This document shows positions 1 to 9,055 of a stretch of DNA of 64,000 nt, piece after piece (position 1 is the first letter of the stretch; each line of letters starts with the position of its first letter). The translations under genes and the position numbers were made by a program. The stretch is from Pricia antarctica (GTDB lineage Bacteria > Bacteroidota > Bacteroidia > Flavobacteriales > Flavobacteriaceae), in NCBI GenBank assembly GCA_011050085.1, contig DRGL01000048.1:26636-90635 (forward strand), given 5' to 3'. The notes under the pieces were generated by a model. That model did no database searches and had not been told where the DNA came from. It saw nothing but the letters and a program-made list of their open reading frames with translations.

Positions 1-12
1 CCAAATGCTTCC

Positions 13-345
13 CTATTCTTCTTTCTCGGTATTCCTGAAATAAATCTTATCGGTCAACCACTCCTCAACCGCCAAAGCATGGGGTTTTGGAAGTTTCTCG
101 TAAAATTTAGATACCTCGATCTGTTCCTTATTTTCGAAAACTTCTTCAAGACTATCACTGTAAGTCGCGAACTCCTCCAATTTTTCAAGCAATTCTTTCT
201 TGATTTCGGAATTGATTTGTACCGCACGCTTGGCAGCTATAGAAATAGCCTCGTAAATGTTATCCGTTTTTTTATCGAATTCATTTTTGTTGATTGTTTT
301 GGTGCTCACCGCAGCCTTTGAATTCTTAAGGTCGTTCATATCCAT
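13..345 (-). CDS. rpoZ: RNA polymerase omega subunit (RpoZ/Rpb6-like)
   Basis: A 110-residue protein with the layout of Bacteroidota omega subunits, which help RNA polymerase assemble. The central part (about residues 17-55) has the pattern in which a short TxN-E-like segment leads into a helix reading YEAISIAAKRAVQIN, as in Rpb6/omega proteins; the rest is charged. The start at 345 (ATG, MDMNDLK) was chosen because a longer reading to 405 would run into the upstream bamD gene. It lies 13 bp after bamD and is probably co-transcribed with it, as is usual in Flavobacteriia. The identification rests on pattern and neighbourhood. Confidence 0.75.
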   Translation of the reverse strand: MDMNDLKNSKAAVSTKTINKNEFDKKTDNIYEAISIAAKRAVQINSEIKKELLEKLEEFATYSDSLEEVFENKEQIEVSKFYEKLPKPHALAVEEWLTDKIYFRNTEKEE

Positions 346-358
346 TTTTAAATCAAAT

Positions 359-1195
359 TTATTTAGCTTCTTTTTGTTCGGTCGAACCGGGTTTACCAGC
401 AGCAAGTTTTACTAGCAATTTATCTGCTTTATCGGCGTATTTTGTATCTGGAAATTGTTTTTTTAAGGCGTTGTAATCATCCCTAGCTTCTTTTTCCCTT
501 TCAGGTTTTAGCCGATCAAAACTGTTCAGGGCAAATTGTGTGGCCGATTCAAAACGGTAAAACATAGCATCTTCGCGAAAGGTAGACCCTGGAAAATCAG
601 ATATAAAATTATCAAAGGCACTAATAGCGGGATTCAGGAAGGTGAAATCAAATTCGCCCAATTTATTGTACTGTTTGGCAATTTCGTAAGCCTTCTCTTC
701 CTTTTTAGTGGTCAACTCCTTGGCCATTTCGTTCGCCTCGGTGAAATGTTCCGAATCGGGATACGTATTGATGAAACCTTGTAATTTTACCAAAGCCTTA
801 TCGGTGTCGGTTTGATCCAAAGAATATCGGGGCGATAATTCAAAATAGCTTTTGGCACCGTAAAAGGATGCTTCGGACACTTTTTCACTTTTAGGGTACG
901 ATTTGACAAAACGCTCAAACTGATAACCAGCCATGTTGAAGTCCCCCCGCTGAAAATAGGTATCCGCAAAAAAGAACATTACCCTTTCCCCTTGTGGCTT
1001 GCCTACGTATTTCGGAGCAATTTGCTCGAACAGACGGTTGGCACGTTTCATGTCACCTTCTTCGTAAAACTTTTGGGCCATATCATATTTGGCCTTGACA
1101 TCTTCGTTTTTAAGTACTTTTTGGTATTCACTACACGACTGGAAAACTCCAGCTAAAAGTAAAAGGATGCCAATTCTATGAATTTTCAAAAACAT
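359..1195 (-). CDS. bamD: Outer-membrane assembly lipoprotein BamD
   Basis: A 278-residue lipoprotein of the beta-barrel assembly machine, which inserts outer-membrane proteins from the periplasmic side. The first 20 residues are a hydrophobic signal ending in a lipobox with Cys21 (FQSC). The rest is made of tetratricopeptide-like helices, including YEEGDMKRANRLFEQIAPKY and YFQRGDFNMAGYQFERF, typical of BamD/ComL. The C-terminal 20 residues are charged and probably disordered. The gene sits between dapA (119 bp upstream) and rpoZ (13 bp downstream). Family and start are clear; the role is known from the family. Confidence 0.9.
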   Translation of the reverse strand: MFLKIHRIGILLLLAGVFQSCSEYQKVLKNEDVKAKYDMAQKFYEEGDMKRANRLFEQIAPKYVGKPQGERVMFFFADTYFQRGDFNMAGYQFERFVKSYPKSEKVSEASFYGAKSYFELSPRYSLDQTDTDKALVKLQGFINTYPDSEHFTEANEMAKELTTKKEEKAYEIAKQYNKLGEFDFTFLNPAISAFDNFISDFPGSTFREDAMFYRFESATQFALNSFDRLKPEREKEARDDYNALKKQFPDTKYADKADKLLVKLAAGKPGSTEQKEAK

Positions 1196-1313
1196 TTTGC
1201 AAAATTACGGATTCCTATCGGATATATAAAACAATATTTCCATAGCTAAGATAGCCTTACCCACAGGTCTTACAAGATTTTATAGAAGATTTAACTTGAA
1301 TATAAGGTTTCCC

Positions 1314-2204
1314 CTAGGCCGTTACCCTCAGAAAAGGTTTGACAAATGCCGATATTTCCTTTTTCAAACCCGAAGAAGCTTCTACCAAAGGCAATCGCAC
1401 AATGGCATTAGAAAGATCTAGACTTTCAAAAATTGCCTTGATGCCAGCGGGATTCCCTTCCTTAAAAATCAATTCCATTCCCTCTTGCATCGCATATTGT
1501 AGACGATAGGCCTCGTCAACCTCTCGGTTCAATCCTGCCCGTATCATTTTTGAGAATTCTAAAGGGAGACCTTGCCCTAGAACGGATATGACACCAGCAC
1601 CGCCAGCAAGAACCGTTGGTAAGGCCGTTATATCATCCCCAGAAATTACCATAAAATCATCCGCTTTGGAGCGTAAGATTTTTTGCACCTGCACCATATC
1701 ACCAGAAGCTTCCTTCACTCCGATGATATTTTCAAAATCCCTTGCCAAGCGCAGAATAGTTTCGGGTAACATGTTACTACCTGTTCTACCAGGAACGTTG
1801 TATAAGAGTATCGGTTTTTTCGTGACCTCTGAAATAGCCTTGAAATGCTGATAAATGCCTTCCTGGGTAGGTTTATTATAATAAGGCGAAACGGAGAGAA
1901 TAGCACAGAAATGTTCCGACTCAAAAGATTTAATCTCATCAACGATTCTAAAGGTACTGTTTCCTCCTATACCCAAAACCAACGGTAAACGACCGGCATT
2001 AGCGGAAACTACGGTTTCCATCACCGTAACCTTTTCCGCTTTGTTTAGGGTTACCGATTCACCTGTAGTGCCAAGAACGACAAGATAATCTACACCTCCA
2101 TCGATGCAGTAGTTGACGATACGGGTCAAAGCCTCCGTATCGATGGATAAATCTGTATTGAAAGGAGTGACAAGTGCCACACCGGTTCCTAGTAATTGTT
2201 CCAT
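1314..2204 (-). CDS. dapA: 4-hydroxy-tetrahydrodipicolinate synthase
   Basis: A 296-residue TIM-barrel aldolase that condenses pyruvate with aspartate semialdehyde in lysine and diaminopimelate synthesis. Visible family residues are the GTTGES loop (45-50), the tyrosine of LYNVPGRTG (Tyr135) with Arg140 for substrate carboxylate binding, and the Schiff-base lysine of GVKEASGD (Lys164). Length matches the family. Its ATG overlaps the stop of the upstream DUF6913 gene in a TAATG arrangement, so the two are translationally coupled. Cytoplasmic. Nothing looks broken. Confidence 0.95.
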   Translation of the reverse strand: MEQLLGTGVALVTPFNTDLSIDTEALTRIVNYCIDGGVDYLVVLGTTGESVTLNKAEKVTVMETVVSANAGRLPLVLGIGGNSTFRIVDEIKSFESEHFCAILSVSPYYNKPTQEGIYQHFKAISEVTKKPILLYNVPGRTGSNMLPETILRLARDFENIIGVKEASGDMVQVQKILRSKADDFMVISGDDITALPTVLAGGAGVISVLGQGLPLEFSKMIRAGLNREVDEAYRLQYAMQEGMELIFKEGNPAGIKAIFESLDLSNAIVRLPLVEASSGLKKEISAFVKPFLRVTA

Positions 2205-2737
2205 TATCGTATCTCGTTTAAAACACCGAGGTATTTTTTAAGTTCTTTTCTAAATATAGTAAAGTCATCTAGCGGAGCATTTAAAATCAAATCATTGTAG
2301 ACCTTGTCGACACCCTTGAAACCAACCCTAAAACGGGCACGGGTCTTAATACTCATCAATTGTAACAACAAATTTTCCTGATTGTAGTAATTGACCAAAA
2401 GATCATATTCCCGACTTATAAATTCAAGGGCGTAGCTATTCTCAACATTTCCGTTCCAACCTAGATCCTTGTCCGAAAATACAGGAGTAGAATAGGGCGA
2501 AGTATTATCATATTGACTTTTATAACCGATTATCTTGACCGCATTGGGCCTAAGATTGTAATCTTCCACAAAATCATAAAAAAGCTCGGCATCCTCAAAA
2601 CTATCCAAATCTACAATGCATCCGATTGAACTGATACCAGGTTCCCTTTCTACTTTTGGTGGCTCCTTTGCCAATTCCTGTTTGAGGAATTTAACGCTCG
2701 AATTATACTTGAACTTGTCTTTTAAACCTTTAAACAT
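2204..2737 (-). CDS. DUF6913-type conserved protein
   Basis: A 177-residue soluble protein with no signal peptide, matching a Bacteroidota family of unknown function annotated as DUF6913. The N-terminus ([10 protein letters not shown]) is basic, followed by an alpha/beta region with [19 protein letters not shown] and a [10 protein letters not shown] stretch. The start at 2737 was chosen over the longer reading to 2770 because a promoter-like TACATTTG lies at 2797-2790 and family members begin with this basic helix. The stop overlaps the dapA start by one base. The function is unknown; pairing with dapA is only a synteny observation. Confidence 0.7.
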   Translation of the reverse strand: MFKGLKDKFKYNSSVKFLKQELAKEPPKVEREPGISSIGCIVDLDSFEDAELFYDFVEDYNLRPNAVKIIGYKSQYDNTSPYSTPVFSDKDLGWNGNVENSYALEFISREYDLLVNYYNQENLLLQLMSIKTRARFRVGFKGVDKVYNDLILNAPLDDFTIFRKELKKYLGVLNEIR

Positions 2738-2789
2738 GTACTTTTGCATTTTGCGCACCCAACACGCCAAAACGCTATGTTGAACTATA

Positions 2790-2797
2790 CAAATGTA
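2790..2797 (-). promoter_or_regulatory. Bacteroidota -7 element before the DUF6913-dapA unit
   Basis: Read on the minus strand, these bases are TACATTTG, an exact match to TAnnTTTG, placed 52 bases before the chosen ATG at 2737. No well-spaced TTG -33 element was found, so this is a half-supported promoter. Confidence 0.35.
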
Positions 2798-2843
2798 ATC
2801 AACTCAAAGCAAAAATTTATTGGGTACAAAGATAAAACGATCC

Positions 2844-3605
2844 ATGTGTTTAAAAATTGAACATTTTGTTATATTTTTTACATTCTTAGTTGTTTCCGCG
2901 TGTAGTGACACGTCTACCTTGACCAAAATCGAGGGCGAACAAATTGGGATTACCTCAGCTCTGAGCACTAAGGATTCAATTGAAAAATTTGTAGCCCCCT
3001 TTAGAGCTAGAATTGACGAGGTGCTAGACAGTACCCTTGCCTATGCCCCGCTCACCTTAAGTAAGACCGATGGCCCTTACAATACCTCCGAAGGAAACCT
3101 GTTGGCCGACATCGTATATTCCGAAGCCAATCCGATTTTTAATTCCCGGACTCATACAAACATTGACTTTGTATTGCTGAACCATGGAGGTATCCGTTCT
3201 TCAATTTCGAAGGGTAAGGTTTCAAGTCGAAGTGCCTATGAAGTGATGCCTTTCGAGAACGCCATCGTGGTAGCCAAACTAAGCGGAAAATCGGTAAAAG
3301 ATTTGGTCATGTATTTGAGGGATTACGGGAGACCGCATCCGATATCAGGTTTAAAGGTCGTACTTGACAAAAATGGAAATATACAGTCCATTCGCATACA
3401 GGGGCTTCCGCTTGACGAAAAGCGTACCTACAATGTGGCCACATCAGACTATCTATTGACCGGTGGCGACGATATGGTTTTCTTTGCGGATGCACTACAG
3501 GTTACGCGTGTCGATTATAAGGTTCGTAACGCATTAATCGATTATTTTAAGAAAGTCGATACGGTTAAGGCCGTCGTAGACGACCGGTTTTATAGGGAAA
3601 ATTAA
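2844..3605 (+). CDS. 5'-nucleotidase C-terminal domain lipoprotein
   Basis: A 253-residue exported protein made only of the C-terminal (substrate-binding) domain of UshA-type 5'-nucleotidases. The N-terminus is a lipoprotein signal ending in VVSAC. The domain is recognised by SEGNLLADIVYSEA, FVLLNHGGIRSSI, YEVMPFENAIVVAKLSG and YNVATSDYLLTGGDDM. The metallophosphatase half is absent here and is encoded as a separate protein 160 bp downstream. Together they would cleave nucleotides or related phosphate esters in the periplasm. The start at 2844 is preferred over 2820 because it places the signal peptide normally. Confidence 0.88.
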   Translation: MCLKIEHFVIFFTFLVVSACSDTSTLTKIEGEQIGITSALSTKDSIEKFVAPFRARIDEVLDSTLAYAPLTLSKTDGPYNTSEGNLLADIVYSEANPIFNSRTHTNIDFVLLNHGGIRSSISKGKVSSRSAYEVMPFENAIVVAKLSGKSVKDLVMYLRDYGRPHPISGLKVVLDKNGNIQSIRIQGLPLDEKRTYNVATSDYLLTGGDDMVFFADALQVTRVDYKVRNALIDYFKKVDTVKAVVDDRFYREN

Positions 3606-3765
3606 GGTTTGACATATATATTTGAAATATGGATACTTTTTGAGAACTTCTGCAGAGCCCAATTAGTTCTCTCCATTTTAAATCTCACTATGACTATCTA
3701 TTTATTATCAGTCCCTTTATTTTACAAATCATCCGCCAAATAAATGGTTAAACTTTGTTCGAGAA

Positions 3766-4677
3766 ATGAAAAGAAGAAAATTTGTTAAGCAAAGTGCAGC
3801 CACTACAGCGTTAACGGCCTTTGGCGGTCTTTCGCTACATGCTTGTGCGGATGGTGCCAAAAAGCACATTACCATTCTTCATACCAACGATGTACACAGT
3901 CACATCGACCCCTTTCCAGATAATCACAGCGATTATCCCAATATGGGAGGATTGGCGCGAAGGGCCACTTTGGTGGATGCAATTCGGAAGGAAAATCCGA
4001 ATACCCTATTGTTCGATGCGGGAGATATTTTTCAGGGTACACCCTATTTCAACTTTTATGGTGGCGAACTGGAATTTAAGCTTATGAGTATGCTAAAATA
4101 CGACGCGGCAACAATTGGCAATCACGATTTCGACAATGGTATAGACGGACTGCTGGCACAAATGCCCAATGCGGACTTTGAAATGCTTTCCGCTAATTAC
4201 GACTTTACCAATACGGTGATGGACGGAAATGTAAAACCCTATCAAATCTATACCGTAGATGGCCTAAAAGTGGGTGTTTACGGATTGGGTATTGAATTAG
4301 TAGGTTTGGTGGATGAAAGAATGTATAAAGAAACCGAATACAGACACCCTTATGAAATTGCGGTAGATACGGAGCGCCAATTGAAAGAGGAAGAAAACTG
4401 CCATCTTATCATATGCCTTTCGCATTTAGGCTATGATTATGCCATTACAGACAAACCAAACGATTTGATAGTTGCTGCCAAAACCCAATATACGGACCTG
4501 ATTATAGGTGGCCATACCCATACGTTTTTAGATAAACCGACCATTGTCAAAAATAAAGTGGAGCGTGATATTTTGGTGAACCAAGTAGGCTGCTTTGGTA
4601 TTAATTTAGGACGAATCGATTTTTATTTCGATGCTGAAAGAAATGCGTCCGGTGAAGGTGTATCAATAGTAGTTTAA
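3766..4677 (+). CDS. 5'-nucleotidase N-terminal metallophosphatase domain
   Basis: A 303-residue exported calcineurin-like phosphoesterase corresponding to the catalytic half of UshA. The N-terminus has a twin-arginine-like KRRKFVK followed by a hydrophobic stretch and a possible lipobox Cys27 (LHAC). Metal ligands are visible in HTNDVHSHIDP (Asp42, His44), FDAGDIFQG, TIGNHDFDNG and GGHTHTF. There is no C-terminal nucleotidase domain after residue about 300; the separate upstream gene supplies it. Such split pairs occur in Bacteroidota. Substrate specificity cannot be read from the sequence. Confidence 0.9.
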   Translation: MKRRKFVKQSAATTALTAFGGLSLHACADGAKKHITILHTNDVHSHIDPFPDNHSDYPNMGGLARRATLVDAIRKENPNTLLFDAGDIFQGTPYFNFYGGELEFKLMSMLKYDAATIGNHDFDNGIDGLLAQMPNADFEMLSANYDFTNTVMDGNVKPYQIYTVDGLKVGVYGLGIELVGLVDERMYKETEYRHPYEIAVDTERQLKEEENCHLIICLSHLGYDYAITDKPNDLIVAAKTQYTDLIIGGHTHTFLDKPTIVKNKVERDILVNQVGCFGINLGRIDFYFDAERNASGEGVSIVV

Positions 4678-4685
4678 ATTGCAAT

Positions 4686-5141
4686 ATGATCAGCATACTC
4701 AGAACCACTTCTAATAATAAAGACTTTGTCAAGTTGGTCTCAAATTTAGACCAAGATTTGGCAAATCGGGATGGTGATGAACATGCCTTTTACCAGCAGT
4801 TTAATAGTGTCGGCCTGCTAAAATACATTGTAGTTGCCTATGCCGATAATACTCCAATAGGTTGTGGCGCCATTAAAAAGTTCGATTCAGATACGGTTGA
4901 AGTAAAACGCATGTACGTACTGCCAGCATTTCGTGGAAAAGGTACCGCAGCTAGAATACTCCGGCATCTGGAAGAATGGGCAGTTGAACTCGGTTATGTA
5001 TACGCTGTTTTAGAGACCGGAAAACGGCAGCCGGAAGCTATTGCACTGTATACCAAAAACAAGTACGTACCTATTGCCAATTACGGCCAATATTCAGGAA
5101 TCGAAAACAGTGTCTGTTTCCGCAAGACTTTAATTCCATAA
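4686..5141 (+). CDS. GNAT-family N-acetyltransferase
   Basis: A 151-residue cytoplasmic acetyltransferase. The acetyl-CoA-binding motif A is visible as MYVLPAFRGKGTAARILRHL (about residues 77-96), followed by LETGKRQPEAIALYTKNKY, the usual motif B region. The substrate is unknown. It starts 8 bp after the metallophosphatase gene and is probably in the same transcript, which does not by itself suggest a joint function. Confidence 0.85.
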   Translation: MISILRTTSNNKDFVKLVSNLDQDLANRDGDEHAFYQQFNSVGLLKYIVVAYADNTPIGCGAIKKFDSDTVEVKRMYVLPAFRGKGTAARILRHLEEWAVELGYVYAVLETGKRQPEAIALYTKNKYVPIANYGQYSGIENSVCFRKTLIP

Positions 5142-5193
5142 AAGTATGTTCCGTAGTCTGCTTACCTAACTATCTCATCTATAGAAGCGGTAG

Positions 5194-5499
5194 TCAATTA
5201 GCATCCAAAATAAAGTTGATAATATCACGATGCTCCTCTTCTAAAGAATTAGTAGGAAATTTTCGTTGCGCCCTTCGGTACCAGTATCCCGCATTGAATT
5301 CATCTCCTTCCTTTCGGTGCAAATAGGCATGGATCCAACTACCCATAGCGTTCTCCATATCTTGGGCAACGTCATGTGAGGCCTTCCAATCGCCTTTGGC
5401 ATCATACCAAAGTGCCTTTAGAGCATCAGGCCATTCGTTTGACGGAGCACCATTTTGCAAGGTGCCTTTAAAATCTTCGTAGTCGTTGGGTTTTGCCAT
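5194..5499 (-). CDS. Small conserved protein of unknown function
   Basis: A 101-residue soluble, acidic and aromatic protein without a signal peptide. It has a recognisable conserved stretch, WPDALKALWYDAKGDWKAS, followed by GSWIHAYLHRKEGDEFNA and YWYRRAQRKFP, which resembles a single helical-repeat unit and occurs as a small stand-alone family in many bacteria. It is isolated, convergent with the acetyltransferase gene and divergent from the membrane protein gene. No function can be assigned. Confidence 0.75.
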   Translation of the reverse strand: MAKPNDYEDFKGTLQNGAPSNEWPDALKALWYDAKGDWKASHDVAQDMENAMGSWIHAYLHRKEGDEFNAGYWYRRAQRKFPTNSLEEEHRDIINFILDAN

Positions 5500-5576
5500 C
5501 TAAACTGTTTTTCAATACCATGATGTAAGCTTTCCGATTCAAAAATACTTAATTTAACACGGAAAATCATTATTCA

Positions 5577-6839
5577 TTGAATCTGCCCAAAAAACAGCAT
5601 GTTTTGCATTGGAGACCCCTACCCTACTTGGTAGCGTTGCTCTTTACCATTTTTATTTTGACCCTGCACATGCTGCCGAATATGGACAGCATGTTGAACG
5701 AAAATAATACCCGTATTTCCCATGGTTTTCTAAAATCGCAAATCGACTATCACCAAGAAATTGCTCCTTTTGCCCGAAGACCCATGACCAGTTATCTTAT
5801 TGAACGTTCTATGGATTTATTTGGATTCCGCCCCGGTCATGGCTTTATTCTTATAAACTTCACCTTGCTGTTCTTAAGTGGATGTCTTCTATTTCGGCTA
5901 TCAAAAATTCTAAAATCGACCAACCGGCAGGCGATTGCCAACCAGTGCGTATACTATGCATCTTTCTCTGTACTATTCGCCTTCTTTCCGCCAGTTTTCA
6001 GTTATGACGAACCCTTACAATATTGCTTTTTACTCTTGGCCTTTAGCGCTTTTATGCAAAGAAGATGGGTGTGGTACGTTCCCTTTTTTACTTTGGCTTT
6101 GGTTTCAAGGGAAACCTCGTTACTGCTCATACCGGGTTTATTGCTCCATGCCACGCTATCCAACGGAAACCTCTCCACAGTTTTTTCAAAACAAAATTGG
6201 AAAACTTGGTTGTTTATAGTACTCCCGATTGCATTTTATGGTCTGTACTTATTTGCATTTATATACGTCTTTGACCAATTGGAGGCAACCCGTACCGAAA
6301 TGGCCAGCCGCTATTCCTGTTTTATCGAAAATTTTGAAAATCTCACCAATACTGTAGAATCATGGACCTCCCTTTACCTTGCGTTAGCACCCTATTTGTA
6401 TCTATCTATAATGTATCTTAAAAATTATGACTCGCGGCTACCACAAAACAAATGGGTGTACTCATTTTTACTGACCGTAGCAATCAACTCCCCCATAGTT
6501 ATCTTTACAGCTTTCGCTAGGGAAACCCGCCTATTTGCCCTCCCCCTCCTGTTCATCTGGCCGATATTCGCCCAGGTTTTTTGGCGTGAGGTTAAACTTC
6601 TTACTCACGTAAACCTTTATCAAGGAATCTTAGCAAAATGGATACTCTTGCTTCCCTTCATAGGTGTTAATCTAATTAATTATTGGTTTTGCTTCCATTT
6701 TTATAGCGATTTAGGACTCGGACCTAACACCTATTTTTCAGAATATTTATTCGTTATGAACTTTGGTATTAGCCTTCATTTTCTGCTCTTTCAAGTATCC
6801 AAACGAATACATATTCCTTCTACAACAAGTTCCTTTTAA
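5577..6839 (+). CDS. Polytopic membrane protein, possible glycosyltransferase
   Basis: About 420 residues with roughly ten hydrophobic segments, starting with YLVALLFTIFILTLHML. After the first segment comes an extracytoplasmic stretch with ARRPMTSYLIERSMDLFG, the arrangement seen in mannosyltransferase-like (GT-C fold) membrane proteins, although the acidic catalytic signature is not obvious. The start at 5577 is TTG; the next ATG would remove the first membrane segment, so the TTG is preferred. It is monocistronic as far as can be seen. GT-C membership is inference; an uncharacterised membrane protein is the safe reading. Confidence 0.65.
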   Translation: MNLPKKQHVLHWRPLPYLVALLFTIFILTLHMLPNMDSMLNENNTRISHGFLKSQIDYHQEIAPFARRPMTSYLIERSMDLFGFRPGHGFILINFTLLFLSGCLLFRLSKILKSTNRQAIANQCVYYASFSVLFAFFPPVFSYDEPLQYCFLLLAFSAFMQRRWVWYVPFFTLALVSRETSLLLIPGLLLHATLSNGNLSTVFSKQNWKTWLFIVLPIAFYGLYLFAFIYVFDQLEATRTEMASRYSCFIENFENLTNTVESWTSLYLALAPYLYLSIMYLKNYDSRLPQNKWVYSFLLTVAINSPIVIFTAFARETRLFALPLLFIWPIFAQVFWREVKLLTHVNLYQGILAKWILLLPFIGVNLINYWFCFHFYSDLGLGPNTYFSEYLFVMNFGISLHFLLFQVSKRIHIPSTTSSF

Positions 6840-7620
6840 AAGGGATTCAACTTTAATCGAAAATTGTAATGGCATCTGCGAAGGTAAATGCATAGCCCAG
6901 GTAAAGGAACGTCAACATGGTATCTTAGTATCAGAATAAAATCTATCCTTATATCCTCAAACCATAAAAAATCCCATAACAGTCTAAAGGCAATACTAAA
7001 AGTAATATGTTTCAATTGTAATTTTCTATTACTCCTACATCCTGTTAAACAAAACTCCCTTTGCCCTGCATTTTAATCCATTAATCAGAAATTGGAAGGT
7101 GGATGAAAAATATCCAAAGGAAAAGTACAAAATACTTCCATAAAACAAATGCGAAAGCAAGACTATGAAGCCGATATAAATTCTTTGCTATCCTATTTTT
7201 CCCGGATATTTTAGAGGATTTTGATTTTTGGGGAATAGTCTTAAGGAACAGGTGGTTTGTTGGGCGTTCCTGATTGACGCATTGAAAAATCATTTTTTTT
7301 TGTGACTCAATTTCGTTTTTAAATATTTGTTTGGTCAACTAATTAAAATTTCAATCCAATTTATCCGGTGGAATAGTTATTCCATCCAATGTCATATCCA
7401 TTTCTAACCCATAACTTTACTGTGCAAATTGAAGACGAAATTGCTTTTGGGAAACTTCAAATCTTTTTAAAAAAACACCATGGCGATAGCTGATTTGGTT
7501 CTTGACCAATTACCATTCCTATGAGGGCATCCACCAATTGAAGTATAAAATAAACCTGATGGGTTAAATAAATATATCAGTAAAATGTAGTTTAAGAGTT
7601 TCATCTAAGAGAAAACACGA
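6840..7620. other. Long intergenic region without a convincing gene
   Basis: 781 bases upstream of the NADH dehydrogenase gene. Short open frames on both strands lack a recognisable pattern or normal start context and are not called. The only clear structure is an inverted repeat, TGGAATA-GT-TATTCCA, at 7369-7384, described separately. The last 60 bases have no clear TAnnTTTG promoter. Confidence 0.5.
7369..7384. promoter_or_regulatory. Inverted repeat TGGAATA-GT-TATTCCA
   Basis: A perfect 7-base inverted repeat with a 2-base centre, 236 bases before the NADH dehydrogenase start. Its size suits a dimeric regulator. There is no T-tract, so it is not a terminator. The function is inferred only from symmetry. 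Confidence 0.3.
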
Positions 7621-8940
7621 ATGACAGACAAAAAAATCGTAATAATTGGCGGAGGCTTCGCCGGCGTTAATCTTGCACAACATCTCGGTAATAAAGAGGG
7701 ACTTCAAGTAACTTTAGTGGATAAAAATAACTACAACTTTTTTCCGCCCCTACTCTATCAACTCGCTACTGGCATGCTCGACGTTTCCAGTATTTCAATA
7801 CCGTTTCGAGTTCTTTTCAACGGCAAGGATAATCTTCATTTTAGATTAGGGGAACTAGAGAAAGTAATTGAAAAGGAAAATAAGATCATTTTGTCAACCG
7901 GTGAAATGACCTATGACTATTTGGTAATCGCCACGGGCACAAAAAGTAATTTCTTCGGGATGGATAATATCAAGAAGAACGCCCTTCCTATGAAAAACGT
8001 CAACGATGCAATCAAATTGCGGAATTACCTAATTATGGAAGGCGAGAAATATTCGTTCTGCACCGACGAAGACGAAAAGCGTAAAATGCGCAATATCGTT
8101 ATTTCCGGAGCAGGACCATCCGGCGTCGAAATTGCCGGAATGATTGCTGAAATGCGTAACCGTAAACTACAGAACATTTATGCCGAACTAAAGGAAGAAG
8201 CTTTAAATATTTACTTGGTTGATGGAGCTCCATCCGTATTACCGCCCATGCGTGAGAAATCCCAAAAATATTCCAAGGCGAGTTTGGAGAAAATGGGGAT
8301 AGAAGTAAAACTCAATAAAATGGTCGCCGATTATAAAGATGATAAGGTAATTTTTAAGGACGGAGAAATTATCGAGACGAAAACCCTGATATGGACTGCC
8401 GGGGTGACCGCTATAAAATTTGATGGTATTTCGGAAGATTATTATGAAAAAGGAGGTCGGCTCGCAGTAGACGCCTTCAACAAAGTGATGGGTTCCGATA
8501 GCATTTATTCCATCGGCGATTCATGCATTCAAAAAACTGACCCTGACTGGCCTGAAGGTCATCCACAATTGGGTAGTGTTGCCCAGCAACAAGGTAAGGC
8601 CTTAGCAAAGAACTTTACCAGAATGGTTCAAAACAAAGAACTTGAGCCTTTTGACTATCTAGATAAGGGTACCATGGCCATTATAGGCGATAAAAAGGCG
8701 GTCGCCGATATGGTATTTCCTAAAACAACCCTAACGGGTTTTGCGGCCTGGTTCGCTTGGCTCTTTGTACATTTATTTTTATTGGTCGATTATAGAAACC
8801 AATGGAAAACATTTTGGAACTGGACCAATACCTATATCGGCAAAGGACATTCGCAAGGTTTAATGGTCGGCGAAAATGTTTATGAAAATCTAGTGATGAC
8901 CACGCCAATGGAAATGAACGAAGGAAGTAAGGTCAGCTAA
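7621..8940 (+). CDS. Type II NADH dehydrogenase (NDH-2-like FAD oxidoreductase)
   Basis: A 439-residue flavoprotein that would pass electrons from NADH to quinone without pumping protons. The FAD-binding GGGFAGVNLA starts the protein (residues 10-19); YLVIATGTKSNFFG follows, then the NADH-binding SGAGPSGVEIAG, and the second FAD motif SIYSIGDSC. The C-terminus has a hydrophobic amphipathic region (AAWFAWLFVHLFLLVDY), which anchors NDH-2 enzymes to the inner membrane face. Length fits the family. It is followed 115 bp later by a universal stress protein. Confidence 0.88.
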   Translation: MTDKKIVIIGGGFAGVNLAQHLGNKEGLQVTLVDKNNYNFFPPLLYQLATGMLDVSSISIPFRVLFNGKDNLHFRLGELEKVIEKENKIILSTGEMTYDYLVIATGTKSNFFGMDNIKKNALPMKNVNDAIKLRNYLIMEGEKYSFCTDEDEKRKMRNIVISGAGPSGVEIAGMIAEMRNRKLQNIYAELKEEALNIYLVDGAPSVLPPMREKSQKYSKASLEKMGIEVKLNKMVADYKDDKVIFKDGEIIETKTLIWTAGVTAIKFDGISEDYYEKGGRLAVDAFNKVMGSDSIYSIGDSCIQKTDPDWPEGHPQLGSVAQQQGKALAKNFTRMVQNKELEPFDYLDKGTMAIIGDKKAVADMVFPKTTLTGFAAWFAWLFVHLFLLVDYRNQWKTFWNWTNTYIGKGHSQGLMVGENVYENLVMTTPMEMNEGSKVS

Positions 8941-9055
8941 TTGTCAATCGGACATTAAACGACATCTAGATTTTAAATTTACTATCGACTTAGCATTCAT
9001 TTAAATAACCAATGGCTAAAATTCTAAACATTAATTATAACCCAAATTGTCAAGC

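Noticed and set aside
7081..7338. 85-codon minus-strand frame in the intergenic region
   Set aside because: Composition is that of AT-rich non-coding DNA with no family resemblance or promoter.
7369..7384. Inverted repeat considered as terminator
   Set aside because: No T-tract on either side, so only an operator-type role remains possible.
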